A stretch of 64,000 nt of DNA from Mycobacterium triplex (GTDB lineage: Bacteria > Actinomycetota > Actinomycetes > Mycobacteriales > Mycobacteriaceae): assembly GCF_000689255.1 (NCBI RefSeq), contig NZ_HG964446.1, positions 3,307,119 through 3,371,118 of the forward strand. The letters run 5' to 3'. Made by a program: the position numbers and the translations under genes. The notes beneath the pieces are model-generated. The model had not been told where the DNA came from, did no database searches, and was given only the letters and a program-made list of their open reading frames with translations. Positions 27,951 to 36,623 of this stretch are shown piece by piece (within the stretch, counting starts at the first letter, position 1; every line of letters starts with the position of its first letter).

Positions 27951-30275
27951 GTGCCAAAGACCATCCGCACCCAACCTGGCCGCCTGAGCAGCAAATTCTG
28001 GAAACTGCTGGGCGCAAGCACCGAAAAGAACCGTTCGCGCTCCCTCTCGCAGGTCAGCGACTCGTCTGAATACGACGAGAAGGCCGCCGGCCTCTCCGAC
28101 GAGCAGCTGCGCAAGGCGACCGGGCTGCTCAACCTCGACGATCTCGCGGACTCCGAGGACATCTCGCAGTTCCTGGCGATCGCCCGGGAAGCCGCGGAGC
28201 GGTCAACGGGGTTGCGGCCGTTCGACGTTCAGCTGTTGGGTGCGCTGCGCATGCTCGCCGGCGACGTGATCGAAATGGCGACCGGAGAGGGCAAGACCCT
28301 GGCCGGCGCGATCGCGGCCGCCGGCTACGCGATCGCCGGCCGGCACGTCCACGTGGTGACCATCAACGACTACCTGGCCCGCCGCGACGCCGAATGGATG
28401 GGCCCGCTGATCGAGGCCATGGGCCTGACGGTCGGCTGGATCACCGCGGAGTCGACGAGCGCGCAGCGCCGAGCGGCCTACGGCTGCGACGTCACCTACG
28501 CCTCGGTCAACGAGATCGGGTTCGACGTGTTGCGGGATCAGTTGGTCACCGACGTCGACGACCTGGTATCGCCGAATCCCGATGTGGCCCTTATCGATGA
28601 GGCCGATTCCGTGCTGGTCGACGAGGCGCTGGTGCCGCTGGTGCTGGCCGGCACCACGCACCGCGAAACGCCGCGGCTGGAGATCATCAAACTGGTCGGC
28701 GAGCTCGCCCCCGAGACGGACTTCGACACCGACTCCGACAGCCGCAACGTGCACCTCACCGACGTCGGCGCGCGCAAGGTCGAGAAGGCACTCGGCGGCA
28801 TCGACCTGTACTCCGAGGAGCACGTCGCCACCACCCTGACCGAGGTGAACGTCGCACTGCACGCCCACGTGCTGTTGCAGCGCGACGTGCACTACATCGT
28901 CCGCGACGACGCCGTGCACCTGATCAACGCCTCCCGCGGCCGCATCGCCCAACTGCAGCGCTGGCCGGACGGTTTGCAGGCCGCCGTCGAGGCCAAGGAA
29001 GGCATCGAGACCACCGAGACCGGTGAGGTGCTCGACACCATCACGGTGCAGGCGCTGATCAACCGTTACACCACGGTATGCGGAATGACCGGCACCGCGC
29101 TGGCCGCCGGCGAGCAGCTGCGCCAGTTCTACAAGCTCGGGGTGTCACCAATTCCGCCGAATACTCCCAACATTCGCGAAGACGAGACCGACCGTGTCTA
29201 CATCACGGCCGCGGCCAAGAACGACGCGATCGTCGAGCACATCGTCGAGGTGCACGAGACCGGACAGCCGGTGCTGGTCGGCACCCGCGATGTGGCCGAA
29301 TCCGAGGAGCTGCACGAGCGGCTGGTGCGTCGCGGCGTGAACGCGGTCGTGCTGAACGCCAAAAACGACGCCGAGGAAGCCCAGGTGATCGCCGAGGCCG
29401 GCAAGTACGGCGTGGTCACGGTGTCCACCCAAATGGCCGGGCGCGGAACCGATATCCGGCTGGGCGGGTCCGACGAAGCCGACCATGACCGGGTCGCCGA
29501 ACTCGGCGGGCTGCACGTGGTGGGCACCGGCCGGCATCACACCGAGCGGCTGGACAACCAGTTGCGCGGCCGCGCCGGTCGTCAGGGCGACCCGGGCTCG
29601 TCGGTGTTCTTCTCCAGCTGGGAGGACGACGTCGTCGCGGCCAACCTCGACCGCAACAAGTTGCCGGAGCAGACCGACGAGGACGGCATGATCGTCAGCC
29701 CGAAGACCAACGCGCTGCTCGATCACGCGCAGCGCGTCGCCGAGGGCCGGCTGCTGGACGTACACGCCAACACCTGGCGCTACAACCAGCTGATCGCCCA
29801 GCAGCGCGCCATCATCGTGGACCGCCGAAACACGTTGCTACGCACCGCGACTGCGCGCGAAGAGCTCGCCGAGCTGGCGCCGAAGCGCTACGAGGAGCTG
29901 GCCGAGGAGATTTCGGAGGAGCGCCTCGAGACGATCTGCCGGCAGATCATGCTCTATCACCTGGACCGTGGCTGGGCCGATCACCTGGCGTATTTGGCCG
30001 ACATCCGCGAGAGCATCCATCTGCGCGCGCTGGGCCGGCAGAACCCGTTGGACGAATTTCACCGGATGGCGGTCGATGCGTTCGCGTCACTGGCCGCCGA
30101 CGCGATAGAGGCGGCTCAGCAGACGTTCGAGACGGCCAACGTCCTCGACGAGGAGCCCGGCCTGGATCTGTCCAAGCTGGCACGACCGACGTCGACGTGG
30201 ACCTACATGGTCAACGACAACCCGTTGTCCGACGACACCTTGTCGACCCTGAGCCTGCCCGGCGTATTCCGCTAA
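27951..30275 (+). CDS. secA2: Accessory secretion ATPase SecA2
   Basis: 774 residues from the GTG that gives [21 protein letters not shown]. The M. tuberculosis annotation adds about 30 residues upstream, but the conserved part starts here. Walker A is TGEGKT with Lys115, the DEAD-type box is [13 protein letters not shown], and the second helicase domain has [15 protein letters not shown] and [15 protein letters not shown]. Compared with SecA1 it lacks the zinc-binding C-terminal linker. SecA2 exports a small set of proteins important in macrophages. It leads a run with pgsA2 and the DUF881 genes. Confidence 0.95.
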   Translation: MPKTIRTQPGRLSSKFWKLLGASTEKNRSRSLSQVSDSSEYDEKAAGLSDEQLRKATGLLNLDDLADSEDISQFLAIAREAAERSTGLRPFDVQLLGALRMLAGDVIEMATGEGKTLAGAIAAAGYAIAGRHVHVVTINDYLARRDAEWMGPLIEAMGLTVGWITAESTSAQRRAAYGCDVTYASVNEIGFDVLRDQLVTDVDDLVSPNPDVALIDEADSVLVDEALVPLVLAGTTHRETPRLEIIKLVGELAPETDFDTDSDSRNVHLTDVGARKVEKALGGIDLYSEEHVATTLTEVNVALHAHVLLQRDVHYIVRDDAVHLINASRGRIAQLQRWPDGLQAAVEAKEGIETTETGEVLDTITVQALINRYTTVCGMTGTALAAGEQLRQFYKLGVSPIPPNTPNIREDETDRVYITAAAKNDAIVEHIVEVHETGQPVLVGTRDVAESEELHERLVRRGVNAVVLNAKNDAEEAQVIAEAGKYGVVTVSTQMAGRGTDIRLGGSDEADHDRVAELGGLHVVGTGRHHTERLDNQLRGRAGRQGDPGSSVFFSSWEDDVVAANLDRNKLPEQTDEDGMIVSPKTNALLDHAQRVAEGRLLDVHANTWRYNQLIAQQRAIIVDRRNTLLRTATAREELAELAPKRYEELAEEISEERLETICRQIMLYHLDRGWADHLAYLADIRESIHLRALGRQNPLDEFHRMAVDAFASLAADAIEAAQQTFETANVLDEEPGLDLSKLARPTSTWTYMVNDNPLSDDTLSTLSLPGVFR

Positions 30276-30286
30276 GGTCACGGCTC

Positions 30287-30877
30287 ATGGAGCCGGTTCC
30301 GCCAGACCGGGTGCTGACAGTGCCCAATCTGTTGAGCGTCCTGCGCCTGGCGCTCATCCCCGTCTTCATCTACGTGCTGATGTTCGCGCACGCCAACGCG
30401 CTCGCGGTGGCGATCCTGATATTCAGCGGGGCCTCCGATTGGGCCGACGGCAAGATCGCCCGCACGCTGAACCAATCGTCGAGGCTGGGCGTCCTGCTGG
30501 ACCCTGCCGTCGACCGGCTGTACATGGTGACCGTGCCGGTGGTGCTGGCGCTGAGCGGGATCGTGCCGTGGTGGTTCGTCGTCACCCTGCTGGCGCGCGA
30601 CCTGCTGCTGGCCGCCACGCTGCCGCTGCTGCGCAGTCGCGGACTGTCGGCGTTGCCGGTGAGCTACGTCGGCAAGGCCGCGACGTTCGCCTTGATGTCC
30701 GGCTTCCCACTCGTTTTGCTGGGGACGTGGGACGCGTTGTGGAGCCGGGTGATCGGCGCTTGCGGTTGGGGCTTTCTGATCTGGGGTATGTACGCCTACC
30801 TGTGGTCGTTCGTCCTGTACGCGGTGCAGATGGTTCTGGTGATGCGCCGGATGCCCAAGGTCGGTGAGCATGGCTGA
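30287..30877 (+). CDS. pgsA2: CDP-alcohol phosphatidyltransferase PgsA2
   Basis: 196 residues, five to six transmembrane helices. The family motif D-x2-DG-x2-AR-x8-G-x3-D-x3-D is complete: DWADGKIAR...G...D...D at about residues 48-74. It is homologous to Rv1822, whose exact lipid product is debated (PgsA3 is the main phosphatidylglycerophosphate synthase). The start at 30287 sits 11 bp after the secA2 stop. The next gene begins inside its last codons. Confidence 0.88.
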   Translation: MEPVPPDRVLTVPNLLSVLRLALIPVFIYVLMFAHANALAVAILIFSGASDWADGKIARTLNQSSRLGVLLDPAVDRLYMVTVPVVLALSGIVPWWFVVTLLARDLLLAATLPLLRSRGLSALPVSYVGKAATFALMSGFPLVLLGTWDALWSRVIGACGWGFLIWGMYAYLWSFVLYAVQMVLVMRRMPKVGEHG

Positions 30878-31793
30878 ACCGGATCGCCTGCTCGGCGGAT
30901 ACGACCCCAACGCGGGGCGCAGCGCGCACGCCGCCGCGCAACCAACGCTCATCCCGGTGCCGTCGCTGCTGCGGGCGTTGCTGTCCGAGCATCTGGATCC
31001 GGGCTACGCCGCCGCCGCGCAGCGGCGCGCCGCCGAGGTCACTCCGCAGGGCACGAAGACGCGCATCTTCGCCTGGCTCTGGCAGGCCCTGGCGGCCATG
31101 CTGGTCGCCACCGTCTTCGCCGCCGCGGTCGCGCAGGCCCGGTCGGTCGAACCGGGTGTGCGTACCGCTCAGCAACTGCTGGCGCGAAGCGTGCGGTCGA
31201 CGGAAGATGCCGACGCCAAACTGGCTCAGCAGCGCAGCATGCTGGCGAGCAAGGTCGACGACGTTCAGCGCATCGCCCTGGCCGATGACGCCGAGGGCCA
31301 GCGGCTGCTGAGCCGCCTGGACAGCCTCGGCCTGGCCGCGGCCAGCACACCGATCATCGGCCCCGGCCTGACCGTGAAAGTGACCGATCCCGGTGCCAGC
31401 CCGAATCTTTCCGATGTGTCCAAGCAACGGGTGAACGGAAGCCGGCAAATCATCCTCGATCGCGATCTGCAGCTCGTGGTCAATTCGTTGTGGGCCAGCG
31501 GCGCCGAGGCGATTTCGGTCGGCGGCGTGCGGATCGGGCCGAACGTGACGATCCGCCAGGCCGGGGGAGCGATCCTGGTCGACAACAACCCCACCGGCAG
31601 CCCCTACACGATCCTGGCGGTCGGGCCGCCGAACGGGATGCGCGACGTCTTCGAGAACAGCCCCGGACTGCAGCGTCTGAGGCTGCTGGAAGTCTCCTAC
31701 GGTGTCGGCATCGCGGTGAACGTCTCCGACGGTCTCTCGCTGCCGGCCGGATCGGTCCGGGAAGTCAAGTTCGCCAAGCAGATTGGGCCCTAG
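30870..31793 (+). CDS. DUF881 membrane protein (Rv1823)
   Basis: 307 residues from the ATG at 30870, the same length as Rv1823; the upstream GTG (30864) adds two. A single transmembrane segment lies near residues 60-82, then a coiled-coil stretch and an extracytoplasmic DUF881 domain. DUF881 proteins are found near cell division and envelope genes in actinobacteria and firmicutes; function unknown. It overlaps pgsA2 by 8 bp and is paralogous to the gene at 32147, with the DUF1290 gene between them, a conserved triplet. Confidence 0.88.
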   Translation: MAEPDRLLGGYDPNAGRSAHAAAQPTLIPVPSLLRALLSEHLDPGYAAAAQRRAAEVTPQGTKTRIFAWLWQALAAMLVATVFAAAVAQARSVEPGVRTAQQLLARSVRSTEDADAKLAQQRSMLASKVDDVQRIALADDAEGQRLLSRLDSLGLAAASTPIIGPGLTVKVTDPGASPNLSDVSKQRVNGSRQIILDRDLQLVVNSLWASGAEAISVGGVRIGPNVTIRQAGGAILVDNNPTGSPYTILAVGPPNGMRDVFENSPGLQRLRLLEVSYGVGIAVNVSDGLSLPAGSVREVKFAKQIGP

Positions 31794-31809
31794 TGAGAAA
31801 AGATCGCGC

Positions 31810-32142
31810 ATGATAGGTATCGCGGCGCTTGTGGTCGGCATCGTGCTGGGTTTGGTTTTCCATCCCGCCGTGCCCGAGGTCGTGCAGCCGTATCTGCCCA
31901 TCGCGGTCGTCGCCGCGCTCGACGCGGTCTTCGGCGGGCTGCGCGCCTACCTCGAGCGGATCTTCGACCCCAAGGTGTTCGTGATTTCGTTCGTGTTCAA
32001 CGTCTTTGTGGCGGCCCTGATCGTCTATGTCGGCGACCAGTTGGGTGTCGGCACCCAGTTGTCGACGGCGATCATCGTCGTGTTGGGTATCCGGATCTTC
32101 GGCAATGCCGCCGCGCTGCGACGGCGGCTGTTCGGGGCGTGA
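31810..32142 (+). CDS. Small basic membrane protein, DUF1290 (Rv1824)
   Basis: 110 residues from the ATG after GAGAAAAG; a TTG at 31783 would add nine residues and overlap the previous gene. There are three transmembrane segments with the conserved LPIAVVAALDAVFGGLRA core of the Sbp/DUF1290 family. It sits between two DUF881 genes, as in M. tuberculosis and as in the Bacillus ylxW-sbp cluster next to ftsAZ. Function unknown. Confidence 0.87.
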   Translation: MIGIAALVVGIVLGLVFHPAVPEVVQPYLPIAVVAALDAVFGGLRAYLERIFDPKVFVISFVFNVFVAALIVYVGDQLGVGTQLSTAIIVVLGIRIFGNAAALRRRLFGA

Positions 32143-32146
32143 CGGC

Positions 32147-32989
32147 ATGAGCCAGGACCTGCCAGACGGCGCGGCCGACGAAAGTCCCGCTGCCGACGAT
32201 GTCGCGCAGCGCGGTCGCCACGAATTGCCCGCCCACAGCCCACGTCCCGAGATCGGAGCGGTTGGCCGTACCGGGTTGTCCGCGATGCTGCGCAGCGGTC
32301 GATCCCGATTGATGTTCGGAACCCTGGCCGTCCTGCTCTGTCTGGTTCTGGGCATCGCCATCGTCACCCAGGTCCGCCAGACCCGGTCGGGCGACTCGCT
32401 TGACACGGCGCGCCCCGCGGATCTGCTGGTGCTGCTGGATTCGCTGCGACAGCGCGAGGGCACGCTCAACGGCGAGGTCAACGAATTGCAGAACACGCTG
32501 AATTCGTTGCAGGCGTCCGGCAACACCGACCAGGCCGCGATCCAAAGCGCGCAGGCCCGGCTGGCCGCGCTGTCCATCCTGGTCGGCGCGGTGGGCGCGA
32601 CCGGGCCCGGCGTCACCGTCACCGTCGACGACCCCGGACCCGGCGTATCACCGGAGGTCATGCTCGACGTGATCAACGAGTTGCGCGCCGCCGGAGCCGA
32701 GGCGATCGAGGTCAACGGCGGACACCAGTCGGTGCGGGTCGGTGTCGACACCTGGGTCGTCGGCTCGCCAGGTGCGCTGACCATCGACACCAAGGCGCTC
32801 TCGCCGCCGTATTCGATTCTGGCGATTGGCGATCCGCCCACACTGGCCGCGGCGATGAACATTCCCGGCGGCGCCGAGGACAGCATCAAACGGGTCGGCG
32901 GCAAGATGTCCGTGCAGCAGAGCGAACGCGTCGACGTGACCACCTTGCGACAACCAAAACCGCACCAATACGCTCAGCCCGTCAAGTGA
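32147..32989 (+). CDS. DUF881 membrane protein (Rv1825)
   Basis: 280 residues from the ATG at 32147, four bases after the previous stop. The N-terminal cytosolic tail (about 60 residues) is acidic and disordered-looking. A transmembrane helix (about 58-78) is followed by a coiled coil (LLDSLRQREGTLNGEVNEL...) and the DUF881 domain, which contains GAVGATGPGVTVTVDDPGPG. M. tuberculosis Rv1825 is reported as an envelope protein linked to division. gcvH follows after 24 bp. Confidence 0.88.
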   Translation: MSQDLPDGAADESPAADDVAQRGRHELPAHSPRPEIGAVGRTGLSAMLRSGRSRLMFGTLAVLLCLVLGIAIVTQVRQTRSGDSLDTARPADLLVLLDSLRQREGTLNGEVNELQNTLNSLQASGNTDQAAIQSAQARLAALSILVGAVGATGPGVTVTVDDPGPGVSPEVMLDVINELRAAGAEAIEVNGGHQSVRVGVDTWVVGSPGALTIDTKALSPPYSILAIGDPPTLAAAMNIPGGAEDSIKRVGGKMSVQQSERVDVTTLRQPKPHQYAQPVK

Positions 32990-33013
32990 GACACCGAACA
33001 GAACAGGATTGCC

Positions 33014-33412
33014 GTGAGCGATATCCCACCCGATCTGCACTACACCGCCGAACATGAGTGGGTTCGCCGGAGCGGTGACGACACCGCGCGGGTCGGAATC
33101 ACCGACTTCGCGCAATCGGCACTGGGCGACGTCGTCTTCGTCCAGCTGCCCGACGTCGGCACCGAGGTGACCGCGGGCGAGTCGTTCGGCGAAGTGGAAT
33201 CGACGAAATCCGTATCCGACTTGTACGCACCGCTGTCCGGCAAGGTGACCGCCGTCAACGGCGATCTGGAGGGCAGCCCGCAGCTGGTCAACTCCGATCC
33301 TTACGGCGCCGGCTGGCTGGTCGATATCCAGGTGTCGGACGGCGCGGAGTTGGAGTCCGCCGTTTCTGAGCTGCTCGACGCCGAGGCCTACCGCGGCACG
33401 CTCACCGAGTGA
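33014..33412 (+). CDS. gcvH: Glycine cleavage system H protein
   Basis: 132 residues from a GTG. The lipoyl-lysine is Lys65 in [15 protein letters not shown]. GcvH shuttles the aminomethyl group between GcvP (gcvB at 36624), GcvT and the lipoamide dehydrogenase. It is separated from gcvB by garA and the MerR genes, as in M. tuberculosis, and lies outside the glycine riboswitch's reach. Confidence 0.96.
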   Translation: MSDIPPDLHYTAEHEWVRRSGDDTARVGITDFAQSALGDVVFVQLPDVGTEVTAGESFGEVESTKSVSDLYAPLSGKVTAVNGDLEGSPQLVNSDPYGAGWLVDIQVSDGAELESAVSELLDAEAYRGTLTE

Positions 33413-33620
33413 CGGTTGCTAATGTCCCTGCCAGGGGGTCGGCCGGACGATCGGCGTTCAATCCTGCCGGTGGCTAGCGCAATCGGAACCACCGCGCGGT
33501 ACGGTCAACACAACAGCGTTAGTAGGCAAGTAATCGGCAATACAGGGTTCAGACACCTAGTGGGAAGCCGGCCGAGCGGCCCGGTCAGACAACGCCACAG
33601 CGGCCAGTGAGGAGCAGCGC

Positions 33621-34103
33621 GTGACGGATATGGACTCAGGAAGACAGGACGACCAGACTTCTGACGAAGTCACCGTGGAGACGACTTCGGTCTTCCGCGC
33701 CGACTTCCTCAACGAACTGGACGCACCCGCGCAGTCGGGCGCCGAGAGCACGGTGTCCGGCGTCGAAGGACTTCCGGCGGGCTCGGCCTTGCTGGTCGTC
33801 AAACGGGGCCCCAACGCGGGATCGCGCTTCCTCCTCGACCAGGCCATCACCTCGGCCGGCCGGCACCCCGACAGCGACATATTCCTCGACGACGTCACGG
33901 TCAGCCGCCGCCACGCCGAATTCAGGTTGGAAAACAACGAGTTCCACGTGGTCGATGTGGGTAGCCTCAACGGAACCTACGTCAATCGCGAGCCGGTGGA
34001 CTCGGCAGTGCTGGCGAACGGTGACGAAGTACAGATCGGCAAGTTCCGCTTGGTGTTCCTGACGGGACCCAAAGGTGACGACGACGGAGGATCCGGAGGC
34101 TAG
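33621..34103 (+). CDS. garA: FHA-domain metabolic regulator GarA
   Basis: 160 residues from a GTG. The N-terminal ETTSVF motif provides Thr21 and Thr22, the sites phosphorylated by PknG and PknB. The FHA domain (about 55-145) has GRHPDSD, SRRHAEF and NGTYVN. Unphosphorylated GarA inhibits 2-oxoglutarate dehydrogenase and NAD-glutamate dehydrogenase and activates glutamate synthase; phosphorylation makes it bind its own FHA domain and switch off. A 208 bp gap before it may hold its promoter. The next gene overlaps its stop by one base. Confidence 0.96.
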   Translation: MTDMDSGRQDDQTSDEVTVETTSVFRADFLNELDAPAQSGAESTVSGVEGLPAGSALLVVKRGPNAGSRFLLDQAITSAGRHPDSDIFLDDVTVSRRHAEFRLENNEFHVVDVGSLNGTYVNREPVDSAVLANGDEVQIGKFRLVFLTGPKGDDDGGSGG

Positions 34104-34849
34104 TGAGCGCACCCGATAGCCCGGCCCTGGCCGGGATGTCGATTGGGGCGGTCTTGGACCTGTTGAGGCCGGATTTCCCCGATGTCACAATTTCCAAGAT
34201 TCGCTTCTTGGAGGCTGAAGGACTGGTGACGCCGCAGCGCGCAGCGTCGGGATACCGCAGATTCACCGCTTACGACTGCGCGCGACTGCGCTTCATTCTC
34301 ACCGCGCAGCGAGATCATTACCTACCGCTGAAGGTGATCCGGGCGCAGCTGGATGCTCAGCCCGACGGCGAGCTGCCGCCGTTCGGATCGCCTTATGGTG
34401 TACCGCGATTGGTTTCGGTGGCCGAGGGCGATGCCGCACCCGAGACCGGATCCGCCGCGGCCGCGGTGGCACCTACCCGCGTCCGGTTGAGTCGCGAAGA
34501 CCTCCTGGAACGCGCGGGCGTCGACGAGGACCTGCTGACCGCACTGCTCAAGGCCGGGGTGATCACCACCGGCCCGGGCGGATTCTTCGACGAGCACACC
34601 GTCGTGATCTTGCAATGCGCGCGAGCGCTGTCCGACTACGGCGTCGAGCCGCGTCATCTGCGTGCCTTCCGCTCGGCCGCCGACCGGCAGTCCGATCTGA
34701 TCGCCCAGATCGCGGGGCCGCTCATCAAAGCCGACAAGGCCGGCGCCCGGGATCGCGCCGACGACCTGGCACGTGAGGTTGCCGCGCTCGCAATTACTTT
34801 GCACACATCGCTGATCAAGTCCGCCGTTCGCGACGTTCTGCGACGCTGA
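34103..34849 (+). CDS. MerR family regulator (Rv1828)
   Basis: 248 residues from a GTG that shares one base with the garA stop. The N-terminal winged HTH ([29 protein letters not shown]) is of MerR type with an unusual insertion in the wing. The C-terminal helical domain lacks the metal-binding cysteines of classic MerR proteins. The homologue Rv1828 is reported to be a DNA-binding dimer. Its position in a garA-merR-DUF151-merR block is conserved in actinobacteria. Confidence 0.9.
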   Translation: MSAPDSPALAGMSIGAVLDLLRPDFPDVTISKIRFLEAEGLVTPQRAASGYRRFTAYDCARLRFILTAQRDHYLPLKVIRAQLDAQPDGELPPFGSPYGVPRLVSVAEGDAAPETGSAAAAVAPTRVRLSREDLLERAGVDEDLLTALLKAGVITTGPGGFFDEHTVVILQCARALSDYGVEPRHLRAFRSAADRQSDLIAQIAGPLIKADKAGARDRADDLAREVAALAITLHTSLIKSAVRDVLRR

Positions 34850-34907
34850 GGACTAGACTTCCAGTCATTGCTTGGACGTCGGCGGCAGGTGCGGAGGGCA
34901 GACACAA

Positions 34908-35402
34908 ATGGGTGAAGTTCGTGTTGTCGGCATTCGCGTCGAGCAGCCGCAGAACCAGCCGGTGCTGTTGTTGCGCGAGGCCAACGGAGACCGTTACCTG
35001 CCGATATGGATCGGACAGTCCGAAGCCGCCGCCATTGCCCTCGAACAGCAAGGCGTCGAGCCGCCCCGCCCGCTGACCCATGACCTGATTCGCGATCTCA
35101 TTGCAGCACTTGGGCATTCACTCAAGGAGGTGCGCATCGTCGATCTGCAGGAAGGCACCTTCTATGCCGACCTCGTCTTCGACCGCAACATCACCGTGTC
35201 GGCGCGCCCGTCGGACTCGGTGGCGATCGCGCTCCGGGTCGGTGTGCCGATCTACGTCGAAGAGGCCGTTTTGGCCCAGGCGGGTCTGCTGATCCCCGAC
35301 GAGAGCGACGAGGAGTCCAACACCGCTGTTCGGGAGGACGAGGTGGAGAAATTCAAGGAATTTCTCGACAGCGTGTCGCCCGACGACTTCAAGGCGACCT
35401 GA
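34908..35402 (+). CDS. Bifunctional nuclease domain protein, DUF151 (Rv1829)
   Basis: 164 residues from the ATG after GGAGGGCAG. The DUF151/BFN domain contains LLLREANGDRYLPIWIGQSEA and ARPSDSVAIALR. Members show nuclease activity in plants and Thermotoga. The C-terminal acidic UVR-like tail is short. It sits between the two MerR genes. A broad role in growth or stress is possible; none is shown. Confidence 0.9.
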   Translation: MGEVRVVGIRVEQPQNQPVLLLREANGDRYLPIWIGQSEAAAIALEQQGVEPPRPLTHDLIRDLIAALGHSLKEVRIVDLQEGTFYADLVFDRNITVSARPSDSVAIALRVGVPIYVEEAVLAQAGLLIPDESDEESNTAVREDEVEKFKEFLDSVSPDDFKAT

Positions 35403-35652
35403 GTCCGCCAATCGGGACGTTAAGCTGGACTGCGACATCACGGATCCGTCTCATCTGACACTGTGATTTCGACACGCCTGACGGATAGCACGCCCCTTGC
35501 CCTTACGACGGCCATACTTTGAGGACAAGTTAAGGCACGGCAGCGACTGGACAGCGTAAGCTTTCTAGCACTCGGGCCTTGGCCAACGCGGCTGTAACGG
35601 CAGCCAGTGGACGCAGCTAGTGATTAGAGCGCGATCGGCGAGAGGAACCACT

Positions 35653-36285
35653 GTGAGCGACCAGCCACGTCAAGAACAGCTGGATCTTGCTGACCAGGCG
35701 GATGCCGCATCCCACGGTGAACCGAGTGTCACCGTTGCCAGCGGACCCGTGCAGCCCGGTCTGTTTCCTGACGATTCGGTGCCCGACGAACTCGTCGGCT
35801 ACCGCGGGCCGAGCGCCTGCCAGATCGCCGGAATCACCTACCGGCAGCTGGACTACTGGGCACGCACGTCGCTGGTGGTGCCGTCGATTCGCAGTGCGGC
35901 CGGATCCGGCAGCCAGCGGCTGTACTCGTTCAAGGACATCCTGGTTCTCAAGATCGTCAAGCGGTTGCTGGACACCGGCATTTCGCTGCACAACATCCGC
36001 GTCGCCGTCGACCATCTGCGTCAGCGCGGCGTCGAGGATCTGGCCAACATCACCCTGTTCTCGGACGGCACCACCGTGTACGAGTGCACCTCGGCCGAAG
36101 AGGTCGTCGACCTGTTGCAGGGCGGTCAGGGCGTGTTCGGCATCGCGGTGTCGGGGGCCATGCGGGAGTTGACCGGCGTGATCGCCGACTTCCCAGGTGA
36201 GCGGGCTGACGGCGGCGAATCGATCGCGGCGCCCGAAGACGAGCTGGCCTCGCGGCGCAAGCATCGGGACCGCAAAATCGGTTAG
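35653..36285 (+). CDS. MerR family regulator (Rv1830/McdR-like)
   Basis: 210 residues from the GTG after AGAGG; a start at 35620 would add eleven. After a disordered, acidic N-terminus, the HTH is GPSACQIAGITYRQLDYWARTSLVVPS and is followed by a dimerising coiled coil. The homologue Rv1830 is linked to cell-division control and drug tolerance. It is preceded by a 250 bp gap that likely carries its promoter and ends at a terminator hairpin (36302-36324). Confidence 0.9.
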   Translation: MSDQPRQEQLDLADQADAASHGEPSVTVASGPVQPGLFPDDSVPDELVGYRGPSACQIAGITYRQLDYWARTSLVVPSIRSAAGSGSQRLYSFKDILVLKIVKRLLDTGISLHNIRVAVDHLRQRGVEDLANITLFSDGTTVYECTSAEEVVDLLQGGQGVFGIAVSGAMRELTGVIADFPGERADGGESIAAPEDELASRRKHRDRKIG

Positions 36286-36301
36286 TAATCCACTGTTCGA
36301 C

Positions 36302-36324
36302 AGCCCGACACGCATTGTTGGGCT
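36302..36324 (+). terminator. Terminator after the MerR gene
   Basis: A 9 bp stem (AGCCCGACA / TGTTGGGCT, one G-U) with a 5 nt loop, followed by ATTTCG. It lies 17 nt past the stop and just before the glycine riboswitch. Confidence 0.65.
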
Positions 36325-36376
36325 ATTTCGTGTACCGGGCTTCACTCACGGGTAAACTAAGCGTTGCATCACGCCC

Positions 36377-36583
36377 GCGCGGGAGAGTTCTGTGGCAGCC
36401 AGCCATGGACGCCGAAGGAGCAGCACCTCTCCGTCAACCTCTCAGGCACCCGGACCGCGCCAAGGTAACGATGCCTCTGGAAAGCGGTGGGGCGCTAAGC
36501 GCCACACCCGCCGATGGGGAAAGGCGCTTGGGGGGACTACGCGCCGAATCTCTCAGGCGCCCGTGACTGGGTAAGGACAGAGG
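36377..36583 (+). promoter_or_regulatory. Tandem glycine riboswitch (gcvT element)
   Basis: Two aptamers in series. Aptamer 1 is closed by GCGCGG (36377-36382) and CCGCGC (36455-36460) and contains GGGAGAG, GCCGAAGGAGCAGC and CTCTCAGGCACCCGGAC. Aptamer 2 is closed by CCTCTG (36474-36479) and CAGAGG (36578-36583) and contains CGCCGATGGGGAAAGGCGC and TCTCAGGCGCCCGTGAC. A further hairpin (36585-36590 with 36599-36604) directly before the gcvB ribosome binding site could be the expression platform, since its 3' arm can also pair with the P1 strand. M. tuberculosis has a glycine riboswitch in the same place. Small open frames within it are not genes. Confidence 0.92.
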
Positions 36584-36623
36584 GAGAGGGTCGATAGTCC
36601 CTCTACCGATGTCAGGAGTGCCC

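Noticed and set aside
36315..36566. Small plus-strand frames within the gcvB leader
   Set aside because: They lie in the tandem glycine riboswitch and lack ribosome binding sites.
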